Shown here in pieces: positions 11,319-19,931 of a stretch of DNA of 64,000 nt. The stretch comes from Arenibaculum pallidiluteum. GTDB lineage: Bacteria > Pseudomonadota > Alphaproteobacteria > Azospirillales > Azospirillaceae. The stretch is from positions 1 through 64,000 of the forward strand of contig NZ_JAFIQU010000023.1 of the NCBI RefSeq assembly GCF_017355985.1. Direction: 5' to 3'. The position numbers and the translations under genes are program-made. How positions within the stretch are numbered: position 1 is the stretch's first letter; each line of letters starts with the position of its first letter. The notes under the pieces were generated by a model that was not told where the DNA came from, did not search any database, and worked only from the letters and a program-made list of their open reading frames with translations.

Positions 11319-12293
11319 ATGGTGCATGCGATCCGGATCCACCGGACCGGCGGTCCCGAGGTGCTGCAATGGGAGGAGGTCGAGGTCGGCGAGCCCGGGC
11401 CCGGGCAGGTCCGCCTGCGCCAGACGGCGATCGGCCTCAACTACATCGACGTCTACCACCGGACCGGCCTCTATCCCGTCGCAACGCCGGCGGTCCCCGG
11501 CATGGAAGGCGCAGGCGTGGTCGAGGCGGTCGGGAGCGGGGTGGAGGGGCTGTCCGTCGGCGACCGGGTCGCCTACGCGGCTCCGCCAATGGGGGCCTAT
11601 GCCGAGGCACGCCTGATGCCGGCCGACCGGCTCGTGAGGATCCCGGACGGGATCGCGGACGCGCAGGCCGCCTCCATGATGCTTCAGGGCATGACGGCGC
11701 AGATCCTGCTGCGCGCGACCTATGCCGTGCAGCCCGGCGACACGATCCTGGTCCACGCCGCGGCCGGCGGCGTCGGCACCATCCTGACGCAATGGGCGCG
11801 GCGTCTCGGGGCCACCGTGATCGGCACCGTCGGCTCTGACGAGAAGGCCGAGCAGGCACGGGCCAATGGCTGCCACCACACCATCGTCTACACGCGCGAG
11901 GATTTCGTCGCCCGTGTGAAGGAGATCACCGGCGGCGCCGGCCTTCCCGTTGTCTACGACTCCGTCGGGCAGGCGACCTTCATGAAGAGCCTGGACTGCC
12001 TGCGCCCGCGCGGGCTGGCCGTCCTCTTCGGGCAAAGCTCCGGGGCAGTCGCACCCTTCGACCTCAACATCCTGGCCGCCAAGGGTTCGCTCTACGTCAC
12101 CCGGCCCACGCTGTTCGTCTACATCGCCCAGCGCGAGAACCTCGTCCGCAGCGCGCAGGAGCTCTTCGACGTCGTCGGCAGCGGCGCCGTGAGGTTGGCG
12201 GTTAACCAGACTTTTGCCCTGAAGGACGCCGCCGCGGCCCACCGGGCGCTGGAGGCACGCAGCACCACGGGGTCGACGGTCCTGATCCCCTGA
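11319..12293 (+). CDS. NADPH:quinone oxidoreductase, QorA-like
   Basis: This 324-residue zinc-independent medium-chain dehydrogenase has an N-terminal GroES-like domain with the family segment IGLNYIDVYHRTGLYP. The NADPH-binding Rossmann motif HAAAGGVGTILTQWA lies near residue 148. The start ATG at 11319 follows gggaggaagagc, a strong ribosome-binding site. It probably reduces quinones or related electrophilic carbonyls; the physiological substrate cannot be told. Confidence 0.93.
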   Translation: MVHAIRIHRTGGPEVLQWEEVEVGEPGPGQVRLRQTAIGLNYIDVYHRTGLYPVATPAVPGMEGAGVVEAVGSGVEGLSVGDRVAYAAPPMGAYAEARLMPADRLVRIPDGIADAQAASMMLQGMTAQILLRATYAVQPGDTILVHAAAGGVGTILTQWARRLGATVIGTVGSDEKAEQARANGCHHTIVYTREDFVARVKEITGGAGLPVVYDSVGQATFMKSLDCLRPRGLAVLFGQSSGAVAPFDLNILAAKGSLYVTRPTLFVYIAQRENLVRSAQELFDVVGSGAVRLAVNQTFALKDAAAAHRALEARSTTGSTVLIP

Positions 12294-12315
12294 GCCGGGC
12301 GAGTCCGGAACGGCA

Positions 12316-12337
12316 GGACGGCGCCCCTGCGCCGTCC
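12316..12337 (+). terminator. Rho-independent-like terminator after quinone reductase gene
   Basis: GGACGGCG (12316-12323) pairs with CGCCGTCC (12330-12337) around a 6-nt loop. It lies 22 bp after the quinone reductase stop and before the AT-rich leader of the Lrp gene (TATTTTTTC). Confidence 0.5.
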
Positions 12338-12408
12338 CAACCCGACGTTCTCCCCCGTTCACGTATTTTTTCTTCCATGCTCGCCACCATGCCGTTATTT
12401 TTGCGGCC

Positions 12409-12858
12409 ATGGATGAAGCAGACAGGAAGATCATCGCCTTCGTTCAGGCGAACGGACGCGCTGGCTACGCCGAGATCGCGGCCGCGGCCGGATTGTCGGT
12501 CTCGGCGGCGAACGAACGTCTGCGCAAGCTGCAGGACCGCGGGGTGATCCAGGGCTGGGGCGCGCGTGTCTCGGCCCCGAGCCTCGGCCTCGGCGTGCTC
12601 GCCTTCGTGCATGTGCTGATCGACCGGCCCGAGCACAACGAGGCTTTCCTCGCGCGGGCCTGCGCCGTCCCCGAGGTGCTGGAGGTCCACCACGTCACCG
12701 GCGCGTGGTCCTACCTCCTCAAGATCCGCGCCCGCGGCATCCCGGACCTGGAGCGGCTCCTGTCGGAGGTGCTGAAGACGGTACCCGGCGTGCTGCGGAC
12801 GGAAACCGTAATCGTGCTCTCCTCGCCCAAGGAAAGCGCGGTGCTGCCGGAGGAATGA
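12409..12858 (+). CDS. Lrp/AsnC family transcriptional regulator
   Basis: This 149-residue regulator has an N-terminal winged HTH (DEADRKIIAFVQANGRAGYAE onward) and a C-terminal RAM ligand-binding domain containing VLEVHHVTGAWSYLLKI. Such proteins usually sense amino acids. A LysE-type exporter starts 4 bp after the stop, so this is probably an amino-acid-responsive regulator controlling its own exporter. The upstream leader (12338-12408) is T-rich, as expected of a regulated promoter. Confidence 0.92.
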   Translation: MDEADRKIIAFVQANGRAGYAEIAAAAGLSVSAANERLRKLQDRGVIQGWGARVSAPSLGLGVLAFVHVLIDRPEHNEAFLARACAVPEVLEVHHVTGAWSYLLKIRARGIPDLERLLSEVLKTVPGVLRTETVIVLSSPKESAVLPEE

Positions 12859-12862
12859 TCCC

Positions 12863-13489
12863 TTGGACGCCGTTTCCTTCCTGGCGAAGGGCCTGCTGCT
12901 GGGATTCTCGATCGCAGCCCCTGTCGGGCCGATCGGGCTTCTGTGCATCCGCCGCACGCTGTCCGGTGGCATGGTCCTGGGCTTCGCCAGCGGGCTTGGC
13001 GCCGCGGCCGCGGATGCCTTCTATGGTGCCGTCGCGGCCTTCGGCCTGACCGCCGTGTCTCAGGTCCTGATGGGCCAGCAGGTCGCCCTGCGGGTCGTGG
13101 GCGGGGCCGTGCTGCTCTGGCTCGCCATCGGCACCTTCCGAGCGAAGCCCGCCTCCGAGGCGGCGCCCGCCGGAAACGGGCGCGGCGTGCTGGCGGCCTT
13201 CCTGTCGACCGCGGCGCTGACGGTCGCGAACCCGGCCACGATCCTGAGCTTCGTCGCGGTGTTCGGTGCGCTGGGCGTCGGGATCGGAAGCGATGCGGGG
13301 GGAGCCAGCGCAATGGTCGCAGGCGTCTTCCTCGGCTCGGCCGCCTGGTGGCTGCTGCTGGCAGGGGGCGTCGCGCTGGCCCGGGACCGCATTGGTCCGG
13401 AAACGCTGCGCTGGATAAACCGCGGCTCGGGCCTGGTGCTCGGCGCCTTTGCGCTCTATGCCCTGGCTGGAGTGGTCGTCGGAGCCTGA
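12863..13489 (+). CDS. LysE family amino-acid exporter
   Basis: This 208-residue inner-membrane protein has about six hydrophobic helices. It starts MDAVSFLAKGLLLGF, and the next stretch IAAPVGPIGLLCIRRTL is the LysE/RhtB signature. The start is a TTG at 12863, just after ggaggaatgat and overlapping the end of the Lrp gene's context, implying coupling. It probably exports an amino acid or an analogue. Confidence 0.9.
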   Translation: MDAVSFLAKGLLLGFSIAAPVGPIGLLCIRRTLSGGMVLGFASGLGAAAADAFYGAVAAFGLTAVSQVLMGQQVALRVVGGAVLLWLAIGTFRAKPASEAAPAGNGRGVLAAFLSTAALTVANPATILSFVAVFGALGVGIGSDAGGASAMVAGVFLGSAAWWLLLAGGVALARDRIGPETLRWINRGSGLVLGAFALYALAGVVVGA

Positions 13490-13535
13490 CCGACGGGCAT
13501 CGGCAGGCGGCTCCGGGTTTACCGGGGTAGGGCGT

Positions 13536-13551
13536 TGTTTCACGTGAAACG
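13536..13551. promoter_or_regulatory. parS centromere site between convergent genes
   Basis: TGTTTCACGTGAAACG matches parS at 15 of 16 positions. It lies in the 113-bp gap between the LysE gene (ends 13489) and the HTH-VOC gene (ends 13603), about 9.5 kb from parA. Confidence 0.9.
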
Positions 13552-13602
13552 CCTGTCTTCACCCGAAGGGCGAGGGCGGACCCCTGGGACGATCCGGCGG
13601 CG

Positions 13603-14322
13603 TCAGCGTCGCAGGCGCTCGAAGAAGGTCAGCAGGTTGCCGTCGGGATCGACGATCGCGAACTCCCGCACTCCCCAGGGCCGTTCTCCCAGGGAGGCGT
13701 CGGGATGCACGATCCCCGCGGCAGAACAGGCCGTGTGCAGGGAATCGATCGCTGCCGCCTCGATCCGGAAGCCCGTCGCGCGAGGGATCGCGGGGTCGTG
13801 GCAGCGCCACAGATGGAACTCGGCCGCACCACGGACCAGCGCCGCATAGTCTTCGGTCCTGAACAGGACGGTGAAGCCGAGCTGCTCCTGGTAGAATGCC
13901 AGGCTCCTGCCGAGATCCAGCGACGGCACCACCGGCACCGCCCGCCGGAACCGGACGGCCGCGCGCCGGGGCCCCTCCGCCAGCAGCGCCAGCATTTCGT
14001 CGACCGTGGCCGCATCCAGCCGGCGGATGCGCTCCGAGAGTTGGTTCGCGAGCTCCGTCGCGCGCGGGCTCAGGCCGGAGGTGTCTACGGTGACCCGCGG
14101 ATGGCTGACCTGGGCCAGGCGCTCCAGCGCCTCGGCCTCGTCCCAGAACAGGCCGAAATAGGCGCAGATCTGTCGGACGAGCTGGGGTGAGGGCTGGCCC
14201 CGGCGCCCGTGCTCCAGGGCCGAGAGATAGGCCGAGGAGATCTCCAGCGCCTCGGCCATGTCCTTGAGGTTTAGCCCGCGCTGCGCCCTGAGCTCGCGGA
14301 TCCGCGCGCCGAAGGGCGTCAT
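13603..14322 (-). CDS. XRE-type HTH and VOC (glyoxalase-like) fusion protein
   Basis: This 239-residue protein joins two domains. An XRE/Cro HTH occupies residues 1-65 (RIRELRAQRGLNLKDMAEAL, then SSAYLSALEHG). A vicinal-oxygen-chelate domain occupies about 115-238 (SLDLGRSLAFYQEQLGFTV to DPDGNLLTFFERL). The ATG at 14322 overlaps the Smr stop as ATGA. The VOC half resembles bleomycin-resistance/glyoxalase proteins and could be a ligand-sensing module for the HTH. No known target. Confidence 0.85.
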   Translation of the reverse strand: MTPFGARIRELRAQRGLNLKDMAEALEISSAYLSALEHGRRGQPSPQLVRQICAYFGLFWDEAEALERLAQVSHPRVTVDTSGLSPRATELANQLSERIRRLDAATVDEMLALLAEGPRRAAVRFRRAVPVVPSLDLGRSLAFYQEQLGFTVLFRTEDYAALVRGAAEFHLWRCHDPAIPRATGFRIEAAAIDSLHTACSAAGIVHPDASLGERPWGVREFAIVDPDGNLLTFFERLRR

Positions 14323-14885
14323 GAAGGACTGCCCCTGCGCCGCTTCAGGAGAACGTAGAGCGCGCCTTCGCCGCCATGGCGCGGCTGCGCGTGCTTGACC
14401 GTCAGGACGAGCGGACGGAGCGGCGCCTCGTTCAACCAGCGGGGCACGGCGCTGCGTAGAATGCCGCCGCCGCGCTGCCCCTTTCCCGTGATCACGAGAA
14501 CGGTCCGCCGCTGGTCGCTCCAGCACCGCAGCAGGAACCCGACCAGCGCCCCATGCGCCTCGTCCTGGCTCATGCCGTGCAGGTCGATTCGCGCGTCGAT
14601 GTCGAGCCGGCCGCGTCTCAGCCGCTCGTCCGTGCGGCGGTCGATGCCGGCCGGCCGCTGCGGGTCCAGCTCTGGAAGGGCCGGAGGCGGAGCCGGCCGC
14701 GAGGCCACACTGGACAGAGGGCCGCCGGCCGGCTTCGCGCCGTCGGCGGGCGCCTGGCCCGCAGGCGGAGCAGGGGGCTCCGGCTCAGGGGGATGGGCCG
14801 CCCGTCCGGGCAGCGGCTCCGCATCGCGCATGGCGAGCCGCCAGAGACGGATCTCCTCGGCAGAGGGCAGTCGGCGTCGGGTCAT
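14319..14885 (-). CDS. Smr/MutS2 C-terminal domain protein
   Basis: This 188-residue protein has a Pro/Ala-rich linker at residues 25-85 and a C-terminal Smr domain with DLHGMSQDEAH and the glycine-rich loop ITGKGQRGGGILR. Smr domains cut branched DNA or RNA. The frame is open much further upstream in the lutC region, but the ATG at 14885, giving MTRRRLPSAEEIRLW, matches alphaproteobacterial Smr proteins. It lies 35 bp after lutC and shares ATGA with the HTH-VOC gene. Confidence 0.88.
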   Translation of the reverse strand: MTRRRLPSAEEIRLWRLAMRDAEPLPGRAAHPPEPEPPAPPAGQAPADGAKPAGGPLSSVASRPAPPPALPELDPQRPAGIDRRTDERLRRGRLDIDARIDLHGMSQDEAHGALVGFLLRCWSDQRRTVLVITGKGQRGGGILRSAVPRWLNEAPLRPLVLTVKHAQPRHGGEGALYVLLKRRRGSPS

Positions 14886-14920
14886 GCTCGTCCTTGCGCG
14901 ACTGCTCCGCCCGGCGGCCC

Positions 14921-15598
14921 TCAGGCGCCGGCCTGCTCCACCAGCAGGACGTGAAGGCGCCGGGGCCCGTGGGCACCGAGCTGGATCGTCTGCTCGATGT
15001 CGCCGGTTCGGGACGGTCCGGTGATGAAGTTCACGGTGCGCGGCACGGGGCCGCGCGCCCGCAGCACGTCCCAGGCGTCCTCGTAGGTGCCGACGATCCG
15101 GTCCGCGCGCAGCACGACAATGTGGGTGTCGGGCATCAGGTTCAAGGTCGTCGGATGCTCGGCGCCCGAGGTCATCACCAGCGTTCCGGTCTCGGCGACG
15201 CCCGCCGCGGCCCCGGTCAGGCTGGTGGGATCGCGGTCCTCGGCCCGACCAGTGGTGATGGTCAGGGTCGGCCGCCGTTCCCACGGGATCCCTTCCAGGT
15301 CGGGATCGGGGGCCATGCGCAGCTCGGCAGGCAGGTTCTGGCTCGCCAGGTAGTCCGCCACCGCGTCCGGCACCGCTTCGAGCCCTGGCAGGCGCTGCAC
15401 CGTCGCCGCGACCTCGCCCAGCATGGAAACGAACAGCTCGACCTGCTCGGGGTGGGGCAGCTGGGCCCGCGCCGGGATCAGGTTCCTGGGATGCCGCTCG
15501 ATGCGCTCGGCGCAGGCCTGGGCGTCGGACGGGGCAGGGGCGTCACGCCGGAGGGACCGGCGGATCCCGGCAAGGATCTGGTCGCGCGCGCTCGTCAT
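14921..15598 (-). CDS. lutC: Lactate utilization protein C (LUD domain)
   Basis: This 225-residue LutC/YkgG protein is the third subunit of the LutABC iron-sulfur L-lactate oxidation complex. The LUD-domain features GVAETGTLVMTSG and ITGPSRTGDIEQTIQLGAHGP are present. It follows lutB by 3 bp, in the order lutA-lutB-lutC. Confidence 0.93.
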   Translation of the reverse strand: MTSARDQILAGIRRSLRRDAPAPSDAQACAERIERHPRNLIPARAQLPHPEQVELFVSMLGEVAATVQRLPGLEAVPDAVADYLASQNLPAELRMAPDPDLEGIPWERRPTLTITTGRAEDRDPTSLTGAAAGVAETGTLVMTSGAEHPTTLNLMPDTHIVVLRADRIVGTYEDAWDVLRARGPVPRTVNFITGPSRTGDIEQTIQLGAHGPRRLHVLLVEQAGA

Positions 15599-15601
15599 GG
15601 C

Positions 15602-17032
15602 TCAGGCCGCCTCCCGGCCGCGGGCGCGCTCGGCCCAGAGCTGCTGGAACGTCTTTCCCTGGGGCGCCGGCATGTCGCGGCCACCCGTCCAGCCGCCGGC
15701 CAGCGGCAGCGAGGCGATGCGCCCGCGTCCCCGACCGAGCCGGCCGAGCAAGCCCGCGGCCAGCCTGGTGCCCAGGTGATAGAGCGCGGGGCGCCGAGCG
15801 AACCACGCCCAAATGCCGAGCCCGTAGCGGTAGGCCGCGGGCTGCAGCTTGCTCTCGTACTCGCGCTCGCGCCAATGGCGCATCATCTTCGGCAGCGGGA
15901 TCTTCATGGGGCAGACGCTCTCGCAGCGCCCGCAGAAGGTCGATGCGTTGGGCAGGTGCCCGGCCTCCTGCACGCCAATCAGCGACGGCGTCAGGACCGA
16001 TCCCATCGGGCCTGGATAGACCCAGCCATAGGCATGGCCGCCCACGGCCGCGTAGACCGGGCAGTGGTTCATGCAGGCGCCGCAGCGGATGCAGCGGAGC
16101 ATCTCCTGGAACTCCGTGCCCAGCATGGCGGTGCGGCCGTTGTCGACCAGGACCACGTGGAACTGCTCGGGCCCATCCAGGTCGCCGGGGCGGCGCGGCC
16201 CTGTCGAGAAGGTCGTGTAGGCCGAGAACTCCTGCCCGGTCGCCGAGCGCGCCAAGAGGCGCAGGATCGTGCTGGCGTCCTCCAGCGTCGGCACCACCTT
16301 CTCCAGGCTGGCCAGGACGATGTGGACCTTGGGCAGGGTCTGCGTCAGGTCCCCGTTGCCCTCGTTGGTCACGATCACGGTCGAGCCGGTCTCGGCGATC
16401 AGGAAGTTCGCCCCGGTGATGCCGACATCGGCCTCCTGGAACTTGCGCCTCAGGACCTCGCGCGCCTCGTTCACCAGGGCGCGCGGCTCGGCCAGGACCC
16501 GCGCCGGATCCATCCATGTGTGGATCTCGCGGAAGGACTGCTCCACGTCCTCCTTCGAGAGATGGACCGCCGGGGCGATGATGTGCGACGGCGGCTCGTT
16601 CCGGAGCTGGATGATGTACTCGCCGAGATCCGTCTCGATCGGGGTCAGCCCCTGCTCCTCGAGGTAGTCGTTGATCGCGATCTCCTCGGCGACCATCGAC
16701 TTGCCCTTGGTCACGGTGCGTGCGCCGATGCTCCGGCAGATGCCCAGGATCGCCTCGCGCGCCTCGGCGGCGTTGCGGCACCAGTGCACCTGGCCGCCGG
16801 CCTCCACGACCTTGCTCTCGAAGCGCTCGAGATAGACGTCGAGATTGGCGAGGACGTGGTCCTTGATCGCCTTGCCTTCCTCGCGCAGGCGCTCGAACTC
16901 CGGCAGCCGCGACAGGGCGCGGGCGCGCCGGTCCTGGAAGCCCGGCTTCATCAGCCCCATGGCCTTGCGGATGCGCGGATCGCCGACTGCCTGGCGGGCG
17001 TTGTCCTTGAAGGCGTGGCTGGTGCTCTGCAT
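15602..17032 (-). CDS. lutB: Lactate utilization iron-sulfur protein LutB
   Basis: This 476-residue LutB has an N-terminal LUD-like domain and two [4Fe-4S] ferredoxin motifs in the second half: CIRCGACMNHCPVY and CGRCESVCPMKIPL. It transfers electrons during L-lactate to pyruvate oxidation together with LutA and LutC. The start ATG at 17032 lies 17 bp after the lutA stop. Confidence 0.95.
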   Translation of the reverse strand: MQSTSHAFKDNARQAVGDPRIRKAMGLMKPGFQDRRARALSRLPEFERLREEGKAIKDHVLANLDVYLERFESKVVEAGGQVHWCRNAAEAREAILGICRSIGARTVTKGKSMVAEEIAINDYLEEQGLTPIETDLGEYIIQLRNEPPSHIIAPAVHLSKEDVEQSFREIHTWMDPARVLAEPRALVNEAREVLRRKFQEADVGITGANFLIAETGSTVIVTNEGNGDLTQTLPKVHIVLASLEKVVPTLEDASTILRLLARSATGQEFSAYTTFSTGPRRPGDLDGPEQFHVVLVDNGRTAMLGTEFQEMLRCIRCGACMNHCPVYAAVGGHAYGWVYPGPMGSVLTPSLIGVQEAGHLPNASTFCGRCESVCPMKIPLPKMMRHWREREYESKLQPAAYRYGLGIWAWFARRPALYHLGTRLAAGLLGRLGRGRGRIASLPLAGGWTGGRDMPAPQGKTFQQLWAERARGREAA

Positions 17033-17049
17033 GGCTGCGCTCCCTGCGC

Positions 17050-17820
17050 TCAGGCTTCGCCGATGGGCGGCACCGAGGCAGCCTGCCCGGCCAGGACCTC
17101 GGCAACGTGGCGGACCTGCACCGCCGAGCCGCGCCGCTTGAGCTTTCCCGCGATGTTCAGCAGGCAGCCCATGTCGCCGGCCAGGACGGTGCCGGCGCCG
17201 GTCGCCTCGATCTCCACGGCCTTGTCCTCGACCATCTTGTTGGAGATGTCGGGATACTTGATGCAGAAGGTCCCGCCGAAGCCGCAGCAGACCTCCGCCC
17301 CCGGCAGCTCGCGCAGCTCAAGCCCCCCGACGCTGGCGAGCAGGCGGCGCGGTTGCTGCTTGACCCCGAGCTCGCGCAGGCCGGAGCAGGAATCGTGGTA
17401 GGTGACCGTCCCCTCGAAGCGCGCCTCGACCCGCTCCAGGCCGCGCACGTCCACCAGGAAGCTGAGGAGCTCGTAGGTGCGGTGCCGCAGATGCTGCGCC
17501 CTCTGGAACCAGGCGGGATCGTCGGCGAACAGTTCGACGTAATGCTCCTTGATCATGCCGGCGCAGGAGCCCGAGGGCGCGACGACGTAGTCGAAACCCT
17601 CGAAGGCCTCGATCACCTGGCGCGCAAGCGCCTTGGCATCGGCGCGGTCACCCGAGTTATAGGCAGGCTGGCCGCAGCAGGTCTGGGCGCGCGGCACCTC
17701 GACGGTGCAGCCGGCGCGTTCCAGCAGCTCGATGGCCGAGAAGCCGACGCTGGGACGATAGATGTCGACGAGGCAGGTGACGAAGAGGGCGACGCGGGGC
17801 TTATGGCTCGGCTGGGCCAT
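17050..17820 (-). CDS. lutA: Lactate utilization iron-sulfur protein LutA
   Basis: This 256-residue LutA/GlpC-type protein carries two CCG domains: TCCGQPAYNSGD near residue 48 and VCCGFGGTF near residue 180. These coordinate a heterodisulfide-reductase-type iron-sulfur cluster. It is the first gene of lutABC, and its 44-bp leader holds a 15-bp GntR-type palindrome. Confidence 0.95.
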   Translation of the reverse strand: MAQPSHKPRVALFVTCLVDIYRPSVGFSAIELLERAGCTVEVPRAQTCCGQPAYNSGDRADAKALARQVIEAFEGFDYVVAPSGSCAGMIKEHYVELFADDPAWFQRAQHLRHRTYELLSFLVDVRGLERVEARFEGTVTYHDSCSGLRELGVKQQPRRLLASVGGLELRELPGAEVCCGFGGTFCIKYPDISNKMVEDKAVEIEATGAGTVLAGDMGCLLNIAGKLKRRGSAVQVRHVAEVLAGQAASVPPIGEA

Positions 17821-17850
17821 CAGGCGGGATCCGGGGCTTGTCCTAAGTCA

Positions 17851-17865
17851 AGTGGTAATACCACT
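17851..17865. promoter_or_regulatory. Predicted FadR/LldR-type (GntR) operator before lutABC
   Basis: AGTGGTAATACCACT is a 15-bp palindrome with core TGGT-N3-ACCA, which fits the FadR-subfamily GntR pattern TNGTNNNACNA. It lies 31 bp upstream of the lutA start. Lactate operons in other bacteria are controlled by LldR/LutR of this family. No gntR gene is nearby, so the regulator would act in trans. Confidence 0.65.
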
Positions 17866-19094
17866 CACCGCGCAGGGGCGGAAGCTCCCAAATCCGGAGC
17901 CACCCCCCGGGGCAGCAACAGCCACCAGACACCGCGGCTGCGCATGCGGCCGGCGCGCTCCTCGGCGTCTGCCCCGTGCCCCCAGAAGACATCGCCGCGC
18001 ACCGGGCCGCGGATCGCCCCGCCGGTATCCTGCGCCACCATCAGCCGGCGCAGCGGGGCAGGGGCGCCCAGCGGGTCCTCGGCCTCCAGCCAGACGGGCA
18101 CGCCGTAGGGAATGAAGCGGGGATCGACGGCGATGCTGCGCCGCGGGGTCAGTTCGACGCCCTGCGCGCCCTCGGGCCCCTCGCCGGCGAGTTTGCGGAA
18201 GAAGACGTAGGACGGGTTCAGGTCCATCAGGCTCTGCGCCTGCCCCGGATTGGCGCGCATCCACGCCCGGATCGATTGAAGCGACACCTGCTCGCGCGTC
18301 AGCACCCCGCGGGCCACCAGCTCCCGCCCGACCGCCACATAGGGATGTCCGTTCTGGCCGTCATAGCCCACGCGCAGAACGCTGCCGTCCTCGAGCACGA
18401 CACGGCCGGATCCCTGGATATGAAGGAAGAAGGCGTCAACGGCATCGTCGACCCAGACGAGCTCCAGCCCCTTGCCGTCCAGGGCGCCAGAGGCGATGGC
18501 GCCACGGTCCTCGAAGGGCCTCAGCCGCCCGCCGACCACGCGTCCCGCGATCCGCTCGCCCCGCAGCGCCGGCCGGAACTCGCCGAGATCCACCATCACC
18601 AGGTCGGGGGGGCGGCGCAGCAGCGCCGTTCGGTAGCGGGCGTCGGGCCTGGTGGAACCGCGGAGCTCGGGTTCGTAATAGCCCGTGAAGAGCCCTTCGC
18701 GGCCATTGCCGTCGGAGGCGCTTCCGTCGCCGGCGGACCCATCGCCGGCGGACCACGGCCGGAACCACGCCTCGATGAAGCCGCGCGCCGCTGCCCTGTC
18801 GCCGGGCGGCACCGAAGGCAGCGCGCCGCAGGGACCCGCCCAGTCACCGGCCTTGCCCGCGACCCCAAGGCCGCGGTCGGGCGGCAGCGCCATCAGCTTC
18901 GCACAGGATCGCGCCAGGGCCGGAAGGGCCTCGTCCAGGGCGTCGGCGTCCCAGCCCGGCAGGTCTGAGAAGGCGGCGGGCGCAAGGGCCAGGCGCGGTT
19001 CCGGGGCGGGCGGCTTTTCCGCCTCGCGCGGCGCGCAGGCGGCTGCCAGCAGGGCCAGGGACAGGGCCGGCAGCGCGGCGCGGAATGCCCTCAC
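17865..19094 (-). CDS. mltA: Membrane-bound lytic murein transglycosylase A
   Basis: This 409-residue lipoprotein cleaves peptidoglycan glycan strands. The signal peptide ends in a lipobox LLAAAC (Cys20). The MltA barrel holds FTGYYEPEL and SYVFFRKL, and the 3D domain carries AQDTGGAIRGPVRGDVFWG with the catalytic Asp. A low-complexity insertion GDGSAGDGSASDGNG just before FTGYYEP comes from a short tandem DNA repeat. The start overlaps the Tim44-like stop by 4 bp. Confidence 0.93.
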   Translation of the reverse strand: MRAFRAALPALSLALLAAACAPREAEKPPAPEPRLALAPAAFSDLPGWDADALDEALPALARSCAKLMALPPDRGLGVAGKAGDWAGPCGALPSVPPGDRAAARGFIEAWFRPWSAGDGSAGDGSASDGNGREGLFTGYYEPELRGSTRPDARYRTALLRRPPDLVMVDLGEFRPALRGERIAGRVVGGRLRPFEDRGAIASGALDGKGLELVWVDDAVDAFFLHIQGSGRVVLEDGSVLRVGYDGQNGHPYVAVGRELVARGVLTREQVSLQSIRAWMRANPGQAQSLMDLNPSYVFFRKLAGEGPEGAQGVELTPRRSIAVDPRFIPYGVPVWLEAEDPLGAPAPLRRLMVAQDTGGAIRGPVRGDVFWGHGADAEERAGRMRSRGVWWLLLPRGVAPDLGASAPAR

Positions 19095-19780
19095 TGCGGG
19101 ACGCGCGTCTCGACCAGGGTCCAGTTGGGATCGCGCGAACGGGTGTCGCGCGCGAAGGTCCAGATGTCCACGACCTCGACGGGACGCTCGGCATCGCCAT
19201 CGACGACCGCCCCCTGGGCATCGCGCGTGACGTTGATCTGGTGGCTGACGAACCTCACCGTGATCAGCGCCGTGCGGCCGTCCAGCGCCGCCTCGGCCAG
19301 GTCGGTGTCGTCGATGGCGACGATCCGGGTCTCCAGCGTCTCGCGCCGGGCCTGGCGCTCGCGGATCGCAGCGGCGAAGTTCCCGTAGACCTCGTCCGAC
19401 AGCAGCGGCCGCAGCGTCGCGGTATCGCCCTCGGCGAAGGCGCCGACGATCATGCCGAAGGCTGCCCGGGCGCCTTCCAGGAAGGTCTTTTCATCGAAGG
19501 TCGGATCGGCCGCCCGCACCGCGGCGATGGACGCTGCCAGGGACTGCGGCTCGTCCGCCGCGGCGCCGGGCTCGGCAGAGGCGGGTCGCGGCCGACCGGG
19601 CAGCGGGACGACGTTGTCGCGGCTCTCGGGCACGGCAGTCTTCGGCGGCGCGGCGAAGGGATTCGGCCGCTGCCGTTCCTCGCCATGCCGGCGCCCCAGC
19701 ACGCTGCGCAGGCGATACACCAGAAAAACCGCGATCATCCCGAAGATGACGACGTCGATCAGTAAGGAGCCCTCACCCAT
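19091..19780 (-). CDS. Tim44-like domain protein (TimA)
   Basis: This 229-residue protein has one N-terminal membrane segment (residues 6-22), a Pro-rich linker and a C-terminal Tim44/TimA domain (about 90-229, ending NWTLVETRVPQ). In alphaproteobacteria it typically lies beside mltA, fxsA and secB, as here. It is a likely membrane-associated relative of the mitochondrial import motor protein; its bacterial role is unsettled. Confidence 0.9.
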   Translation of the reverse strand: MGEGSLLIDVVIFGMIAVFLVYRLRSVLGRRHGEERQRPNPFAAPPKTAVPESRDNVVPLPGRPRPASAEPGAAADEPQSLAASIAAVRAADPTFDEKTFLEGARAAFGMIVGAFAEGDTATLRPLLSDEVYGNFAAAIRERQARRETLETRIVAIDDTDLAEAALDGRTALITVRFVSHQINVTRDAQGAVVDGDAERPVEVVDIWTFARDTRSRDPNWTLVETRVPQ

Positions 19781-19931
19781 GCGCGGTTCCCGTCGCGTCC
19801 TTCGCCAAGAGGAATGCGCCCTGGATCGGAAGCCTCGGGCACATTACCTGTGATGTGATCGAGCGGAATCGCGGCATCGCCCAACCGTCGTTCAGACATA
19901 GGCCGTCGAGGCCCGAAGAGCAAGGACGCCC

